Source: Candidatus Thermochlorobacter aerophilus (GTDB taxonomy: Bacteria > Bacteroidota > Chlorobiia > Chlorobiales > Thermochlorobacteraceae). Taken from it: 37,603 bases of DNA. The translations under genes and the position numbers were made by a program. The stretch is taken from positions 77,707 through 115,309 of the forward strand of contig PHFL01000014.1 of assembly GCA_002794105.1 (NCBI GenBank), read 5' to 3'. The notes below the pieces were generated by a model. It did no database searches and was not told where the DNA came from. It worked only from the letters and a program-made list of their open reading frames with translations. This document shows, in pieces, positions 24,662-32,690 of the stretch; the stretch's first letter is position 1, and every line of letters begins with the position of its first letter.

Positions 24662-26005
24662 ATGAGCATCATCATTCGCAATGCACGTCTTATCAATCCT
24701 GCCGACTCGCTGGACAAAATTGGTTCGGTTCAAGTTTCTGAAGATGGTATTCTGGAGCACATCTGGTTCTCTGATGCGCCGCCGATTTTGGCTGACCTTC
24801 TCACCTCGTCGCACACGGTTATTGATTTTTCGGATGGCATTTTGGCGTCGGGTTTGTTTGACATGCACTGCCATTTTCGCGAGCCCGGATTTGAGTATAA
24901 AGAGACCATAGAGACTGGCGTTCGCTCGGCGCTGGCGGGTGGGTACACAGGCGTGGCGGTGATGCCTAACACTGAACCGCCAATTGACAATGCCGCTCTG
25001 GTCGCCTTCGTTCGTGAGCGTGCGGCTCGCTTGCCGATTGACCTTGAGGTGATTGGTGCCATCACGGTTGGACGAAAGGGCGAGCGCATTGCGCCATTTG
25101 GCGAACTTGCCGCCGCTGGGGTCAAAGCGCTCTCTGACGATGGAGCGCCCGTGATGAATTCACGTGTCATGCGTCTGGCATTTGAGTATGCTTCTCAATT
25201 CAATCTGCTGCTTATTCAGCACTGTGAAGACACGGCACTTTCTTTCGGCGGCGTGATGAACGAAAGTGTGTATTCATCGCTTCTGGGGCTACGCGGCATT
25301 CCTTCCATTTCGGAATCGATTGTGCTCTCGCGTGATTTAAGTCTGCTGCGTTACCTGTTGCAATCTAAGCAAGGCGCATTGCCGCATCCGCCGCGCTACC
25401 ACGTGGCTCACATCAGCACGAAAGAAGCAGTCGAACTCGTGCGTGCCGCCAAGCGTGAAGGATTGCCTGTTACCGCTGAAGTGACCCCGCATCACTTTAC
25501 GCTGACCGATAAGGATGTCTTTGAGTCGGGCTATGATGGCAACCTGCGCATGAATCCGCCACTTCGCAGCGAGCAGGACCGCGCCGCCATCATAGAAGCC
25601 ATTGCAGACGGCACCATTGATGCCATCGCCACCGACCATGCCCCGCACGCTTGTCACGAAAAAGATTGCGGCATTTCACACGCGGCGTTCGGTATCGTGG
25701 GACTTGAAACGGCTGTGGGACTTACTTTCAAGCAGCTTGTTCATACTGGCTACATCTCTGCCTACCGCGCCGTTGAACTGCTTTCAACCAATCCGCGCCG
25801 CATTTTGAACTTGCCTCCCATTCACTTTGAGATAGGCAAACCGCTCAACGCCACGCTCATTGCACCCGACTTAGAGTGGATGGTCGATACCACACAATTT
25901 GCATCAAAATCTCGTAATTCACCGTTTCAGAACTACATCTTACGCGGCAAATCGGTTGGAATTATTCACAAAGGCAAACTAATTTTGCCACAAACAACAC
26001 TTTGA
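24662..26005 (+). CDS. pyrC: Dihydroorotase
   Basis: Cyclises carbamoyl aspartate to dihydroorotate in pyrimidine synthesis. 447 residues. Zinc ligands: FDMHCHFREPG (HxH) near residue 68, IQHCEDTAL, VAHISTKEAV, and the catalytic Asp in AIATDHAPHA. KALSDDGAPV occupies the position where many relatives hold a carbamylated lysine or an Asp ligand. RMNPPLRSEQDR and AFGIVGLETA are class I dihydroorotase signatures. The stop overlaps the fur start by one base (TGATG), so the two are probably co-transcribed. Confidence 0.94.
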   Translation: MSIIIRNARLINPADSLDKIGSVQVSEDGILEHIWFSDAPPILADLLTSSHTVIDFSDGILASGLFDMHCHFREPGFEYKETIETGVRSALAGGYTGVAVMPNTEPPIDNAALVAFVRERAARLPIDLEVIGAITVGRKGERIAPFGELAAAGVKALSDDGAPVMNSRVMRLAFEYASQFNLLLIQHCEDTALSFGGVMNESVYSSLLGLRGIPSISESIVLSRDLSLLRYLLQSKQGALPHPPRYHVAHISTKEAVELVRAAKREGLPVTAEVTPHHFTLTDKDVFESGYDGNLRMNPPLRSEQDRAAIIEAIADGTIDAIATDHAPHACHEKDCGISHAAFGIVGLETAVGLTFKQLVHTGYISAYRAVELLSTNPRRILNLPPIHFEIGKPLNATLIAPDLEWMVDTTQFASKSRNSPFQNYILRGKSVGIIHKGKLILPQTTL

Positions 26006-26457
26006 TGACAATGTCTAAGATGAATAGCTCTGCATCTGCGAAGTATGCGACGCTTTTGCGGCAAAATGACTTTAAGGTCACCATGCAGCGCATCCGTATT
26101 TTGGAAATTCTTGACCGCTCAAAGACGCCGCTTACTGCTGCCGAAGTTCATGCACACCTTTCTCGCTATGGCATTGACCTTGCTACCGTTTATCGCGTGC
26201 TCAATAAACTTGCAGATGCAGGCGTGGTGTCGCGTGTAGAGTTAGGCGATGAATTTACGCGCTTTGAATTTGCTCGTCCTCCTGCGCATCATCATCACAT
26301 TGTGTGCATAGATTGCGGCACAGTCAAGGAAATTGAACTATGCAATTTGGATTCGCTTGTTGGTGATATTTCACGCTCTACAGGCTTTACGCATATTGAG
26401 CATCAAGTTGTCTTTCGCGGTTATTGTGCTTCTTGCTCGGCGCATCACAAAGAGTAA
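26005..26457 (+). CDS. Fur-family metalloregulator
   Basis: 150 residues. A winged helix lies at about 15-85 (FKVTMQRIRILEILDRSKTP..., recognition helix DLATVYRVLNKLADAGVV). The metal/dimer domain has PAHHHHIVCIDCG and GYCASCSAHH, giving two CxxC pairs for structural zinc and a His cluster for the sensory site. Whether it senses iron (Fur), zinc (Zur) or peroxide (PerR) cannot be decided from this. The start ATG 26005 overlaps pyrC by one base; ATG 26011 is an alternative. hemC begins 11 bases after the stop, so the regulator is co-transcribed with a heme-pathway gene. Confidence 0.92.
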   Translation: MTMSKMNSSASAKYATLLRQNDFKVTMQRIRILEILDRSKTPLTAAEVHAHLSRYGIDLATVYRVLNKLADAGVVSRVELGDEFTRFEFARPPAHHHHIVCIDCGTVKEIELCNLDSLVGDISRSTGFTHIEHQVVFRGYCASCSAHHKE

Positions 26458-26468
26458 GCTCCCTGCCT

Positions 26469-27443
26469 GTGAAGCCTTCCATTGTTATTGGCACGCGTTC
26501 CAGTCCGCTTGCACTTTGGCAAACTGAATTTGTTCGGTCTGCTTTGCTGCGTCAGTTTCCGCATCTACGGTTTGAGATTCGCACCATTAAAACAAAGGGC
26601 GACAAAATTTTGGATTCGCCGCTGTCGAAAATTGGCGATAAAGGACTTTTCACACGCGAAATTGAGCAGGCTTTGCTTGCTGGCGAGATTGACCTTGCAG
26701 TGCATAGCCTGAAAGACTTGCCGACACAAGTTCCTGAGGGCTTAATGATTGCTGCCATCACCGCACGAGAGGATACACGCGATGTGCTGATTTCCAACGA
26801 TGGCTATACGCTCCGCACACTGCCAGTTGGGGCACGCATTGCCACAGGTAGCTTGCGTCGACGTGCGCAGCTTTTGGCACTGCGTCCCGATTTAGAGACT
26901 TGCGACATGCGTGGCAACCTCCACACGCGCTTCAAAAAGTTTGATGAGCGCCATGCTCTCTCACACGAACACCCAGAGCATTTAGATGGCATGCTCCTTG
27001 CCTTTGCTGGCGTGCATCGACTTGGATTAGACGAGCGTATCTCACAAGTGATTTCTCACGACGAGATTTTGCCTGCGGTTGGGCAAGGTGCATTAGCGAT
27101 TGAAATACGCATTGATGACGATGCCATGCGTGCACTGGTTGCATCGCTGAACGACCCAGACACTGAACTTTGCACCAAAGCCGAGCGTAGCCTGCTACGA
27201 CACTTGGAGGGCGGTTGCCAAATTCCCATCGGCGCATACGCCTCACTGATTGACGAGCATCTTACACTTTCGGCATTTATCGGCACGGTCGATGGCAAGC
27301 GTTATCTTCGCAGTAGCCTATCTTGCATTCTTGCTGGTGACTTTCCTGCCCGACTCAAGCGTGCCGAGCAACTTGGTATGGAGTTAGGAGAGACGCTTCT
27401 TGCCAATGGCGGTCGTGATATCCTCTCCAGTATTCGCTCTTAG
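26469..27443 (+). CDS. hemC: Hydroxymethylbilane synthase (porphobilinogen deaminase)
   Basis: Joins four porphobilinogens into hydroxymethylbilane in tetrapyrrole synthesis. GTG 26469 gives VKPSIVIGTRSSPLALWQTE, the standard N terminus, and 324 residues. The catalytic Asp is in LAVHSLKDLP (about residue 83); the dipyrromethane cofactor Cys is about residue 250 in LEGGCQIPIG. Between about 157 and 172 there is an unusual His-rich insertion (DERHALSHEHPEHLDG) where most homologues have a shorter turn. The gene follows fur by 11 bases. hemD is not adjacent but lies at 35979. Confidence 0.94.
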   Translation: MKPSIVIGTRSSPLALWQTEFVRSALLRQFPHLRFEIRTIKTKGDKILDSPLSKIGDKGLFTREIEQALLAGEIDLAVHSLKDLPTQVPEGLMIAAITAREDTRDVLISNDGYTLRTLPVGARIATGSLRRRAQLLALRPDLETCDMRGNLHTRFKKFDERHALSHEHPEHLDGMLLAFAGVHRLGLDERISQVISHDEILPAVGQGALAIEIRIDDDAMRALVASLNDPDTELCTKAERSLLRHLEGGCQIPIGAYASLIDEHLTLSAFIGTVDGKRYLRSSLSCILAGDFPARLKRAEQLGMELGETLLANGGRDILSSIRS

Positions 27444-27490
27444 TGTTCTGCACCGAGCATTATCTTGACCTACGCTGCTTATGGCAGTGT

Positions 27491-27853
27491 TCAAACCGAG
27501 CCCTGCATCTGACGCAATTTTGTCAGCAGATTTCTTTCCACGCCCTTTGATGCAATTTTACAGATTTCGAGGATGCTGTCGTCAGCAAGCCGGTAGTAGC
27601 AATTTATACCTTCTTTACGCCGCTTTACGATACCATGTTCATACATCAGCGACAGGTGCTTAGAGACATTGGCTTGTCCCATTTTTGTTTCTTCTACAAT
27701 CTGCTGCACATTTTTTTCTTGGCTGCATATTGTTCTTAGGATTTTTAGGCGTGCAGGTTCGCCCAAGATGCGAAACTGAGCCGCTACTTGCTTTAATTTC
27801 TCATCAGTCATTTCTTCAACATGACTGATTCGCTTGATTAATTTGCGTGGCAT
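27491..27853 (-). CDS. ArsR/SmtB-family winged-helix repressor
   Basis: 120 residues. FRILGEPARLKILRTICSQ opens the winged helix, and TKMGQANVSKHLSLMYEHGI is the recognition helix; a beta wing follows (VKRRKEGINCYYRL). Cysteines at TICSQ, NCYY and EICKI could sense metals or thiols but do not form the ArsR CVC or CADC motif. It is encoded convergently with hemC. Upstream are an 18-bp palindrome 27 bases from the start and a TTTG-N17-TATCTTTG promoter, so autoregulation is likely. The regulated partner genes are not obvious; SusD lies just upstream on the same strand. Confidence 0.88.
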   Translation of the reverse strand: MPRKLIKRISHVEEMTDEKLKQVAAQFRILGEPARLKILRTICSQEKNVQQIVEETKMGQANVSKHLSLMYEHGIVKRRKEGINCYYRLADDSILEICKIASKGVERNLLTKLRQMQGSV

Positions 27854-27878
27854 AATGTTTTGCTTTGGGTTTCTAAAA

Positions 27879-27896
27879 ACCGTATAACTATTCGGT
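27879..27896 (-). promoter_or_regulatory. Operator-like palindrome for the ArsR-family repressor
   Basis: ACCGTATAACTATTCGGT has dyad symmetry (ACCG-ATA--TAT-CGGT, seven of nine pairs matched). It lies between the putative transcription start and the arsR start codon at 27853, as expected for a repressor binding its own leader. Confidence 0.5.
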
Positions 27897-27979
27897 CAAG
27901 ATAACATCCTTCCTCGTTGAATCCAACAAGGGTTGAGCAAAACAGCAAGGGGATGGGCTTAGCGGCCATCCCCTCGTCA

Positions 27980-28008
27980 CAAAGATAAAGAGATAAAGAT
28001 TTTTCAAA
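27980..28008 (-). promoter_or_regulatory. Bacteroidota-type promoter for the ArsR-family gene
   Basis: On the minus strand TTTG (28008-28005) is separated by 17 bases from TATCTTTG (27987-27980), the TTTG / TAnnTTTG pattern. The -33 box overlaps the stop codon of the SusD gene. It would give a leader of about 120 bases containing the palindrome at 27879-27896. Confidence 0.5.
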
Positions 28009-29395
28009 TGGTCGGGTCAGGTGGTGTATTTGGATTGTTGTCGCGCTCACGCCGTGGGTATGGGTAATAGTTACGTGTGCGTGTGGTAGAAGGGATTGGC
28101 TGCCCAGGCTGCGGTCCGGGAATACCCAGTCGCCGAGCATCCTCCATTCGCAAACCCGTCAGATACAGCTCGATTGCGCGTTGCTTGTAGATTTCGTCTA
28201 ACAGGGCGCGCTCAGTCTGCGGTCCTGTGTAGGGGTTAGGATTTGCACCAATGTTGAAGGCAAGGTTGGTTAAGCCTGTCTTTTGGCGCACTCGATTGAT
28301 GTCTGCTACCGCCTCAGCAAGTCTTCCCAGTCGCACATTTGCTTCAGCGCGAATAAGAATCATTTCAATTGGACGATAAATTGGTATGGGCGCATTGTTC
28401 AGTGCTCCGAAGCCAAGATGATTGCGGTGATGAAACTGTGGAGCGGCAGCACCTACTGCAGGCGGACGTAGGGTTGAGCCCAAGAAGAAATTGCGCCGCA
28501 CACTATCTGCTGGTTCATAAAATTGAGGGGGCAAGCCAAGGCTATCGCGACAGGCATAGGATGTTGCCGCTGTATTGGCACCAGCGCCCAGTGTCAGGAT
28601 GTTTGTCCACATGATGTTCTGTGGACTAACAGCATCATAGACAAATTGTGAACGCACGGAGAGGTCTACGCTATTGGCGGCATCAATTGCGGCTTGATAG
28701 TTTCCTGCCATAAGATGACAGCGCGCCCGAAATGCGCGAATGGTATTAATCATATTCAAGCCTGAACTGAGCACATTAGCCCGCAACTGCGCTGTATTTC
28801 CCCTCGCAAAGCGCCGTTCTGCCTCATCCAAAGACCTTAGCGCTTCTGCCAAGACTTGTGCTCGTGGCGCATAGACAGCCCGTTCTCCACGGTCGGTGTT
28901 AATTGGCGCTTGCTCAAAATACTGAATGAAGTAGCTAAGCGCCATGGCTTTGTGCAAATGCGCAATAGCAATGATTCCATCGCGAGTGCTATCTGGAATT
29001 GCCGTTACGCTTGGTGTTGCTTCAATCAGCCGATTGCTTATCTCAATGACTCGACAGAGATTTTGAAATAGCACCAAAATGTCAATGTTTTCGTTCGATA
29101 AAGTTTGTCCGCCCGCTTCCAAATCCGTGAGGTTGATAAATGTGCGCGTAATGGCAAGCTCTCGGCTGGTTGTGCCCGGTGTGCGGATAATGGCTGACAT
29201 TAAGTCGACCGCAAAGAAGCGTTGCAGCCCCACAGCCAGATTGAAAATACCATCACGGGTAGTCAGTGCCTTATCTTCAGTTACGGCATTTGGATTAACT
29301 GGGTCTAGCGTGCAGCTGGAAAATAGAGCTACTGAAAAAATGCTGACGGCAATAGCTACAGAGAAGATGATGTGTCGAATGCAATTTTTTCTCAT
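28004..29395 (-). CDS. RagB/SusD-family outer-membrane lipoprotein
   Basis: Surface lipoprotein that caps the partner SusC channel and binds the nutrient. From ATG 29395 (MRKNCIRHIIF) a type II signal ends in LFSSC. Helical TPR-like repeats follow (IIAIAHLHKAMALSYFIQYF, FRARCHLMAGNYQAAIDAAN), and near the C terminus the SusD hallmark IYRPIEMILIRAEANVRLG with DINRVRQKTGL and ELYLTGLRMEDARRLG. About 463 residues. It starts 24 bases after the SusC stop; the pair is almost surely one operon. Sequence does not tell the ligand; the downstream amino-sugar genes suggest GlcNAc-containing glycans. Confidence 0.93.
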   Translation of the reverse strand: MRKNCIRHIIFSVAIAVSIFSVALFSSCTLDPVNPNAVTEDKALTTRDGIFNLAVGLQRFFAVDLMSAIIRTPGTTSRELAITRTFINLTDLEAGGQTLSNENIDILVLFQNLCRVIEISNRLIEATPSVTAIPDSTRDGIIAIAHLHKAMALSYFIQYFEQAPINTDRGERAVYAPRAQVLAEALRSLDEAERRFARGNTAQLRANVLSSGLNMINTIRAFRARCHLMAGNYQAAIDAANSVDLSVRSQFVYDAVSPQNIMWTNILTLGAGANTAATSYACRDSLGLPPQFYEPADSVRRNFFLGSTLRPPAVGAAAPQFHHRNHLGFGALNNAPIPIYRPIEMILIRAEANVRLGRLAEAVADINRVRQKTGLTNLAFNIGANPNPYTGPQTERALLDEIYKQRAIELYLTGLRMEDARRLGIPGPQPGQPIPSTTRTRNYYPYPRRERDNNPNTPPDPTI

Positions 29396-29419
29396 TTGAA
29401 TTCCTCCGTCCATCTCTTT

Positions 29420-32400
29420 TTAGAAGTTGATGCGAAGTGCAAGTGAGAGACTGCGTGGAATTGGCGTTTCGGTATCATCTGCACCAGTCGGCACACCTTG
29501 GCGTGCAAAGGCATTGAGCTCGGGGTCGTAGCCATTGTAGCGGTCAAATGAAAACAGGTTTCGACCAATGAGCCCAATTTGTCCGCTGCGGATACCGAAG
29601 ATGTTGCTGAAGTTGTAGAAGAGCGAGGCTTCACGAATCTTGACATACGAGCCATCTTCTATCCAGTGCTCAATGATGCGAAAGACGCCCGGATTTTCAG
29701 GCTCCACGGCAAAACGTGGGTTGGTGTAGTAGCCCGGCGCACGCCGACCTTCCAAAACCTCACGATAGCCTGCCAAGACTTGATTTTGCTCGCCGTTACG
29801 GTTGGTAAAGTTGAGCACTTGCCTGCCTTGCAGAATATCGATTTGCAAGCGGAATGAAAACTCCCGCCACGAAAGCTCGTTGATGACGGTCGCCTGCCAA
29901 TCGGGATTGGGGTCACCAATCACTTTGAGCTGCACACTTCCATCAGGATTGAGCTGACGCAAGGGCACACCATCGGGGCTGAATTGAATGTTGCCATTGG
30001 CATCGCGCTTGTAGGCACTGGAATAGAATACTCCCAGCGGCTGACCATTGATAGCCGAAGCAAAACCATAAACTCCTATGGCAATGATACCACCTTTGGT
30101 ATCGACCACTTCATTGCGGTTGAAGAAGAAATTGACTGTGGCATCCCAGCGCAAGTCATTGGTCTGCACTGGTGTTGTGCGCAGCAGTACTTCTAATCCC
30201 CTGTTCGAGACGGTGCCTACGTTATCCAGTTGTTGGCTGAATCCTGTTGAAGCAGCTACATTGCGCCGAATGAGCAAATCGGTCAAGAGCTTGTCGTAGT
30301 AAGTGAGCTCAATGCCAATTCGGTCGCCCAGAAAGGTTGCATCAATGCCGACTTCTACTTCACGCTGACGTTCGGGACGAATGTTCGGCGAGCCCAGCAG
30401 TGCGCTTGGCAGAATTGCCGCCTTGCCATCGTAGTTGGTTGGTGCATAGTTGGTGAAGCGGTCGAAGGCACCTATGACGGTCAGTCCTCCCGAGTAGCCC
30501 AGCGCAGCGCGTAACTTCAAATTGTTGATGGTGTTGCCAAGGGCAGATTCTTTCCAGAAGGCTTCATCAGAGAGCACATATGAGGCGCTGACTTTTGGGA
30601 AAAACTGGAAGCGTTCATCCTTACCAAACACTGACGAGACATCCATGCGAATCGCACCTGTAAGATAGAAGCGGTCGTATAGCCCAAAGGTCTGCTGAAT
30701 GAAGGCACCGTAAATGGTGCGCATCACATCGCGTGTCTCGTTTGCAATAGTGGTTACGCCTCCACCGACAATCTCCACATTCGGCGTCGTATTGATGGTC
30801 TGCGCGCCGAGAATGTCGGTCTCATCGTATTGGAGTGTACCGCCAATAAGGGTTGTGGATTTGAGCCAATCACTAAGCTCTCGGAAATAGCGCGCATTGA
30901 CATCTATATTGACCTGTCTGACGCTCTGTGTCGCAAAGCGCTGAAAACCATTTCGGAAATCGAACGAGGTGTTGCCGGGCGGAATTGAAATCGTGCCATT
31001 TTGCGTGTAGGTGTCATAGCCGAAGGTTGCATCGGCGCTGAATCCTTCAAATGGAGCAATGTCTAACCTTGCACTGCCCACAAAACGGTTTGTGGCTTGC
31101 GTGTAGCGGAATCGGTCAATTACTTCAAGTGGATTGGCTAAGGCGATGCCCGTGGCGCTGCGTGTAACAGGATACTCTCCTAACGCATTAGGACGTGGGT
31201 CAATTGCCGTATTGCCAAACACAAATCCGACCAGCACGCCGTCATTTCCTGAAGTGGCATTGTTAGCTTTGTCTTGTGTTTCCGTGTAGTTGTAGTTCAG
31301 ATTGAGCGAGACCCGTGCCCAACTGGTTAAAATTTGGTCGAGATTGGCACGCGCGCTGGTGCGCTGAATCGCCATGCCTTTGATAATTCCTTGATTGCCA
31401 AGGTAGGAGCCAGAGAGAAAGTAGTTGGTGTTGCCAGACCCGCCTGACACCGATAGGTATTGTTCGGTTCCGAACGCATTTTGGAAGAAGAAATCTTGAT
31501 AGTCGAAGCGCTGTGTTGGAATGGTTCTTGCGGCATCAAGAAACGGGAAATCGTTGATGGCAAGTCGTTTGCGCACTTGGTCAAAATTGAAGCGCGTGCT
31601 GTATTCGATTTTTGGCTCACCTGCTGACCCACGCTTTGTAAAAATTTGTATGACGCCATTGTTTGCACGAGAGCCGTAGATGGCGGCAGCGGCTGCACCT
31701 TTGACGACCTCAATGCGCTCAATATCGTTCGGGTTTATATCTACCAAGCGATTTTGTACATATCCCCCCAAGTTGAGCAGCACATTACGGTCATTGTTGA
31801 CAATGACACCATCAATGATATAGAGCGGGTCGGTATTGCCCAAGATGGTGTTAGGACCGCGCAATTGAATTGAGATGCTTCCGCCCGGATTGCCTGAATT
31901 TTGGTTAATCATCGCGCCGGGAATTTTGCCTTGCAGGGCTTGGTCAATTTGCTGTGCCGCTCCGTTTTGAATTTCTCTGCTGGTTACTGTCGTTATGGCA
32001 TTTGCCAGCTCTCGTTTGCTTGTCAATCCTGCAGTTCCTGTTACCACCACTTCTGCCGCACGCGCTGCATCTTCTTCGAGCAAAATGTCTTCCACACGCA
32101 CCTGATTGTTATCCCCGAGCGTAAAACGCACTTGCTTAGGCTTGTAGCCGATGTAACTGACACTTAGCGTGTAGTTACCCGGCTGTAAGGTTGCTGTCAG
32201 TGTAAAGTTACCATTCGGGTCTGTGGGTGTGCCCAGCACGGTATTGTCTATGCGCACAGTTGCGCCAGCAACAGGCTGTCGTGTGGCGCTTTCCAATACC
32301 TTGCCGCTGATGGTGTATCGAAGTTGTTGTGCCAGCAAAGACGGTGGCAAAAGCCACAGCATCGTCGCCAGCGCAAGCATACAGGGCAGTGTGATTTTGC

Positions 32401-32446
32401 CCCACATTGATGCAGTTTCTCGAATAAGTTTGTTGTGTTGCCTCAT
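29420..32446 (-). CDS. SusC/RagA-family TonB-linked outer-membrane receptor
   Basis: 1008 residues. Signal peptide ends near PPSLLAQQ (about residue 40). A carboxypeptidase-regulatory-like domain (about 42-120) begins YTISGKVLESATRQPVAG. The plug domain has NAITTVTSREIQNGAAQQID, DPLYIIDGVIVNN and NDIERIEVVKGAAAAAIYGS, followed by a 22-strand barrel ending ETPIPRSLSLALRINF. It imports oligomeric nutrients with TonB energy, together with the SusD lipoprotein encoded next to it. No anti-sigma/sigma pair lies nearby, so control is unclear; no TAnnTTTG promoter was found in the 243-base gap before the divergent nagB gene. Confidence 0.95.
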   Translation of the reverse strand: MRQHNKLIRETASMWGKITLPCMLALATMLWLLPPSLLAQQLRYTISGKVLESATRQPVAGATVRIDNTVLGTPTDPNGNFTLTATLQPGNYTLSVSYIGYKPKQVRFTLGDNNQVRVEDILLEEDAARAAEVVVTGTAGLTSKRELANAITTVTSREIQNGAAQQIDQALQGKIPGAMINQNSGNPGGSISIQLRGPNTILGNTDPLYIIDGVIVNNDRNVLLNLGGYVQNRLVDINPNDIERIEVVKGAAAAAIYGSRANNGVIQIFTKRGSAGEPKIEYSTRFNFDQVRKRLAINDFPFLDAARTIPTQRFDYQDFFFQNAFGTEQYLSVSGGSGNTNYFLSGSYLGNQGIIKGMAIQRTSARANLDQILTSWARVSLNLNYNYTETQDKANNATSGNDGVLVGFVFGNTAIDPRPNALGEYPVTRSATGIALANPLEVIDRFRYTQATNRFVGSARLDIAPFEGFSADATFGYDTYTQNGTISIPPGNTSFDFRNGFQRFATQSVRQVNIDVNARYFRELSDWLKSTTLIGGTLQYDETDILGAQTINTTPNVEIVGGGVTTIANETRDVMRTIYGAFIQQTFGLYDRFYLTGAIRMDVSSVFGKDERFQFFPKVSASYVLSDEAFWKESALGNTINNLKLRAALGYSGGLTVIGAFDRFTNYAPTNYDGKAAILPSALLGSPNIRPERQREVEVGIDATFLGDRIGIELTYYDKLLTDLLIRRNVAASTGFSQQLDNVGTVSNRGLEVLLRTTPVQTNDLRWDATVNFFFNRNEVVDTKGGIIAIGVYGFASAINGQPLGVFYSSAYKRDANGNIQFSPDGVPLRQLNPDGSVQLKVIGDPNPDWQATVINELSWREFSFRLQIDILQGRQVLNFTNRNGEQNQVLAGYREVLEGRRAPGYYTNPRFAVEPENPGVFRIIEHWIEDGSYVKIREASLFYNFSNIFGIRSGQIGLIGRNLFSFDRYNGYDPELNAFARQGVPTGADDTETPIPRSLSLALRINF

Positions 32447-32690
32447 AAAGCGGTTTCTCCTCTTTTTAATTGCATAGAAATTGGAATGAAAATGTGCTTA
32501 ATGTAGAAACTGATATGCACTGCTAAGCACCGCAGACGTAAGGCATGAGGCAAAACTCAATACGATAGGACTGATACAACCGTAGCTTAACACTTCATTG
32601 CTTCATGTTTTTGAATTGCGGCGAAAATAACACTAATTTCAAAAAATCAAAGCATTGTATTTCAACCTTAAAATTGACAGGTGTATCCAA
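32447..32690. other. Divergent intergenic region between susC and nagB
   Basis: 244 bases that must hold both promoters. I see no exact TTTG/TAnnTTTG pair, riboswitch or clear palindrome. The closest is TGTTTTTG near 32607, one mismatch from a -7 box for nagB. Confidence 0.4.
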
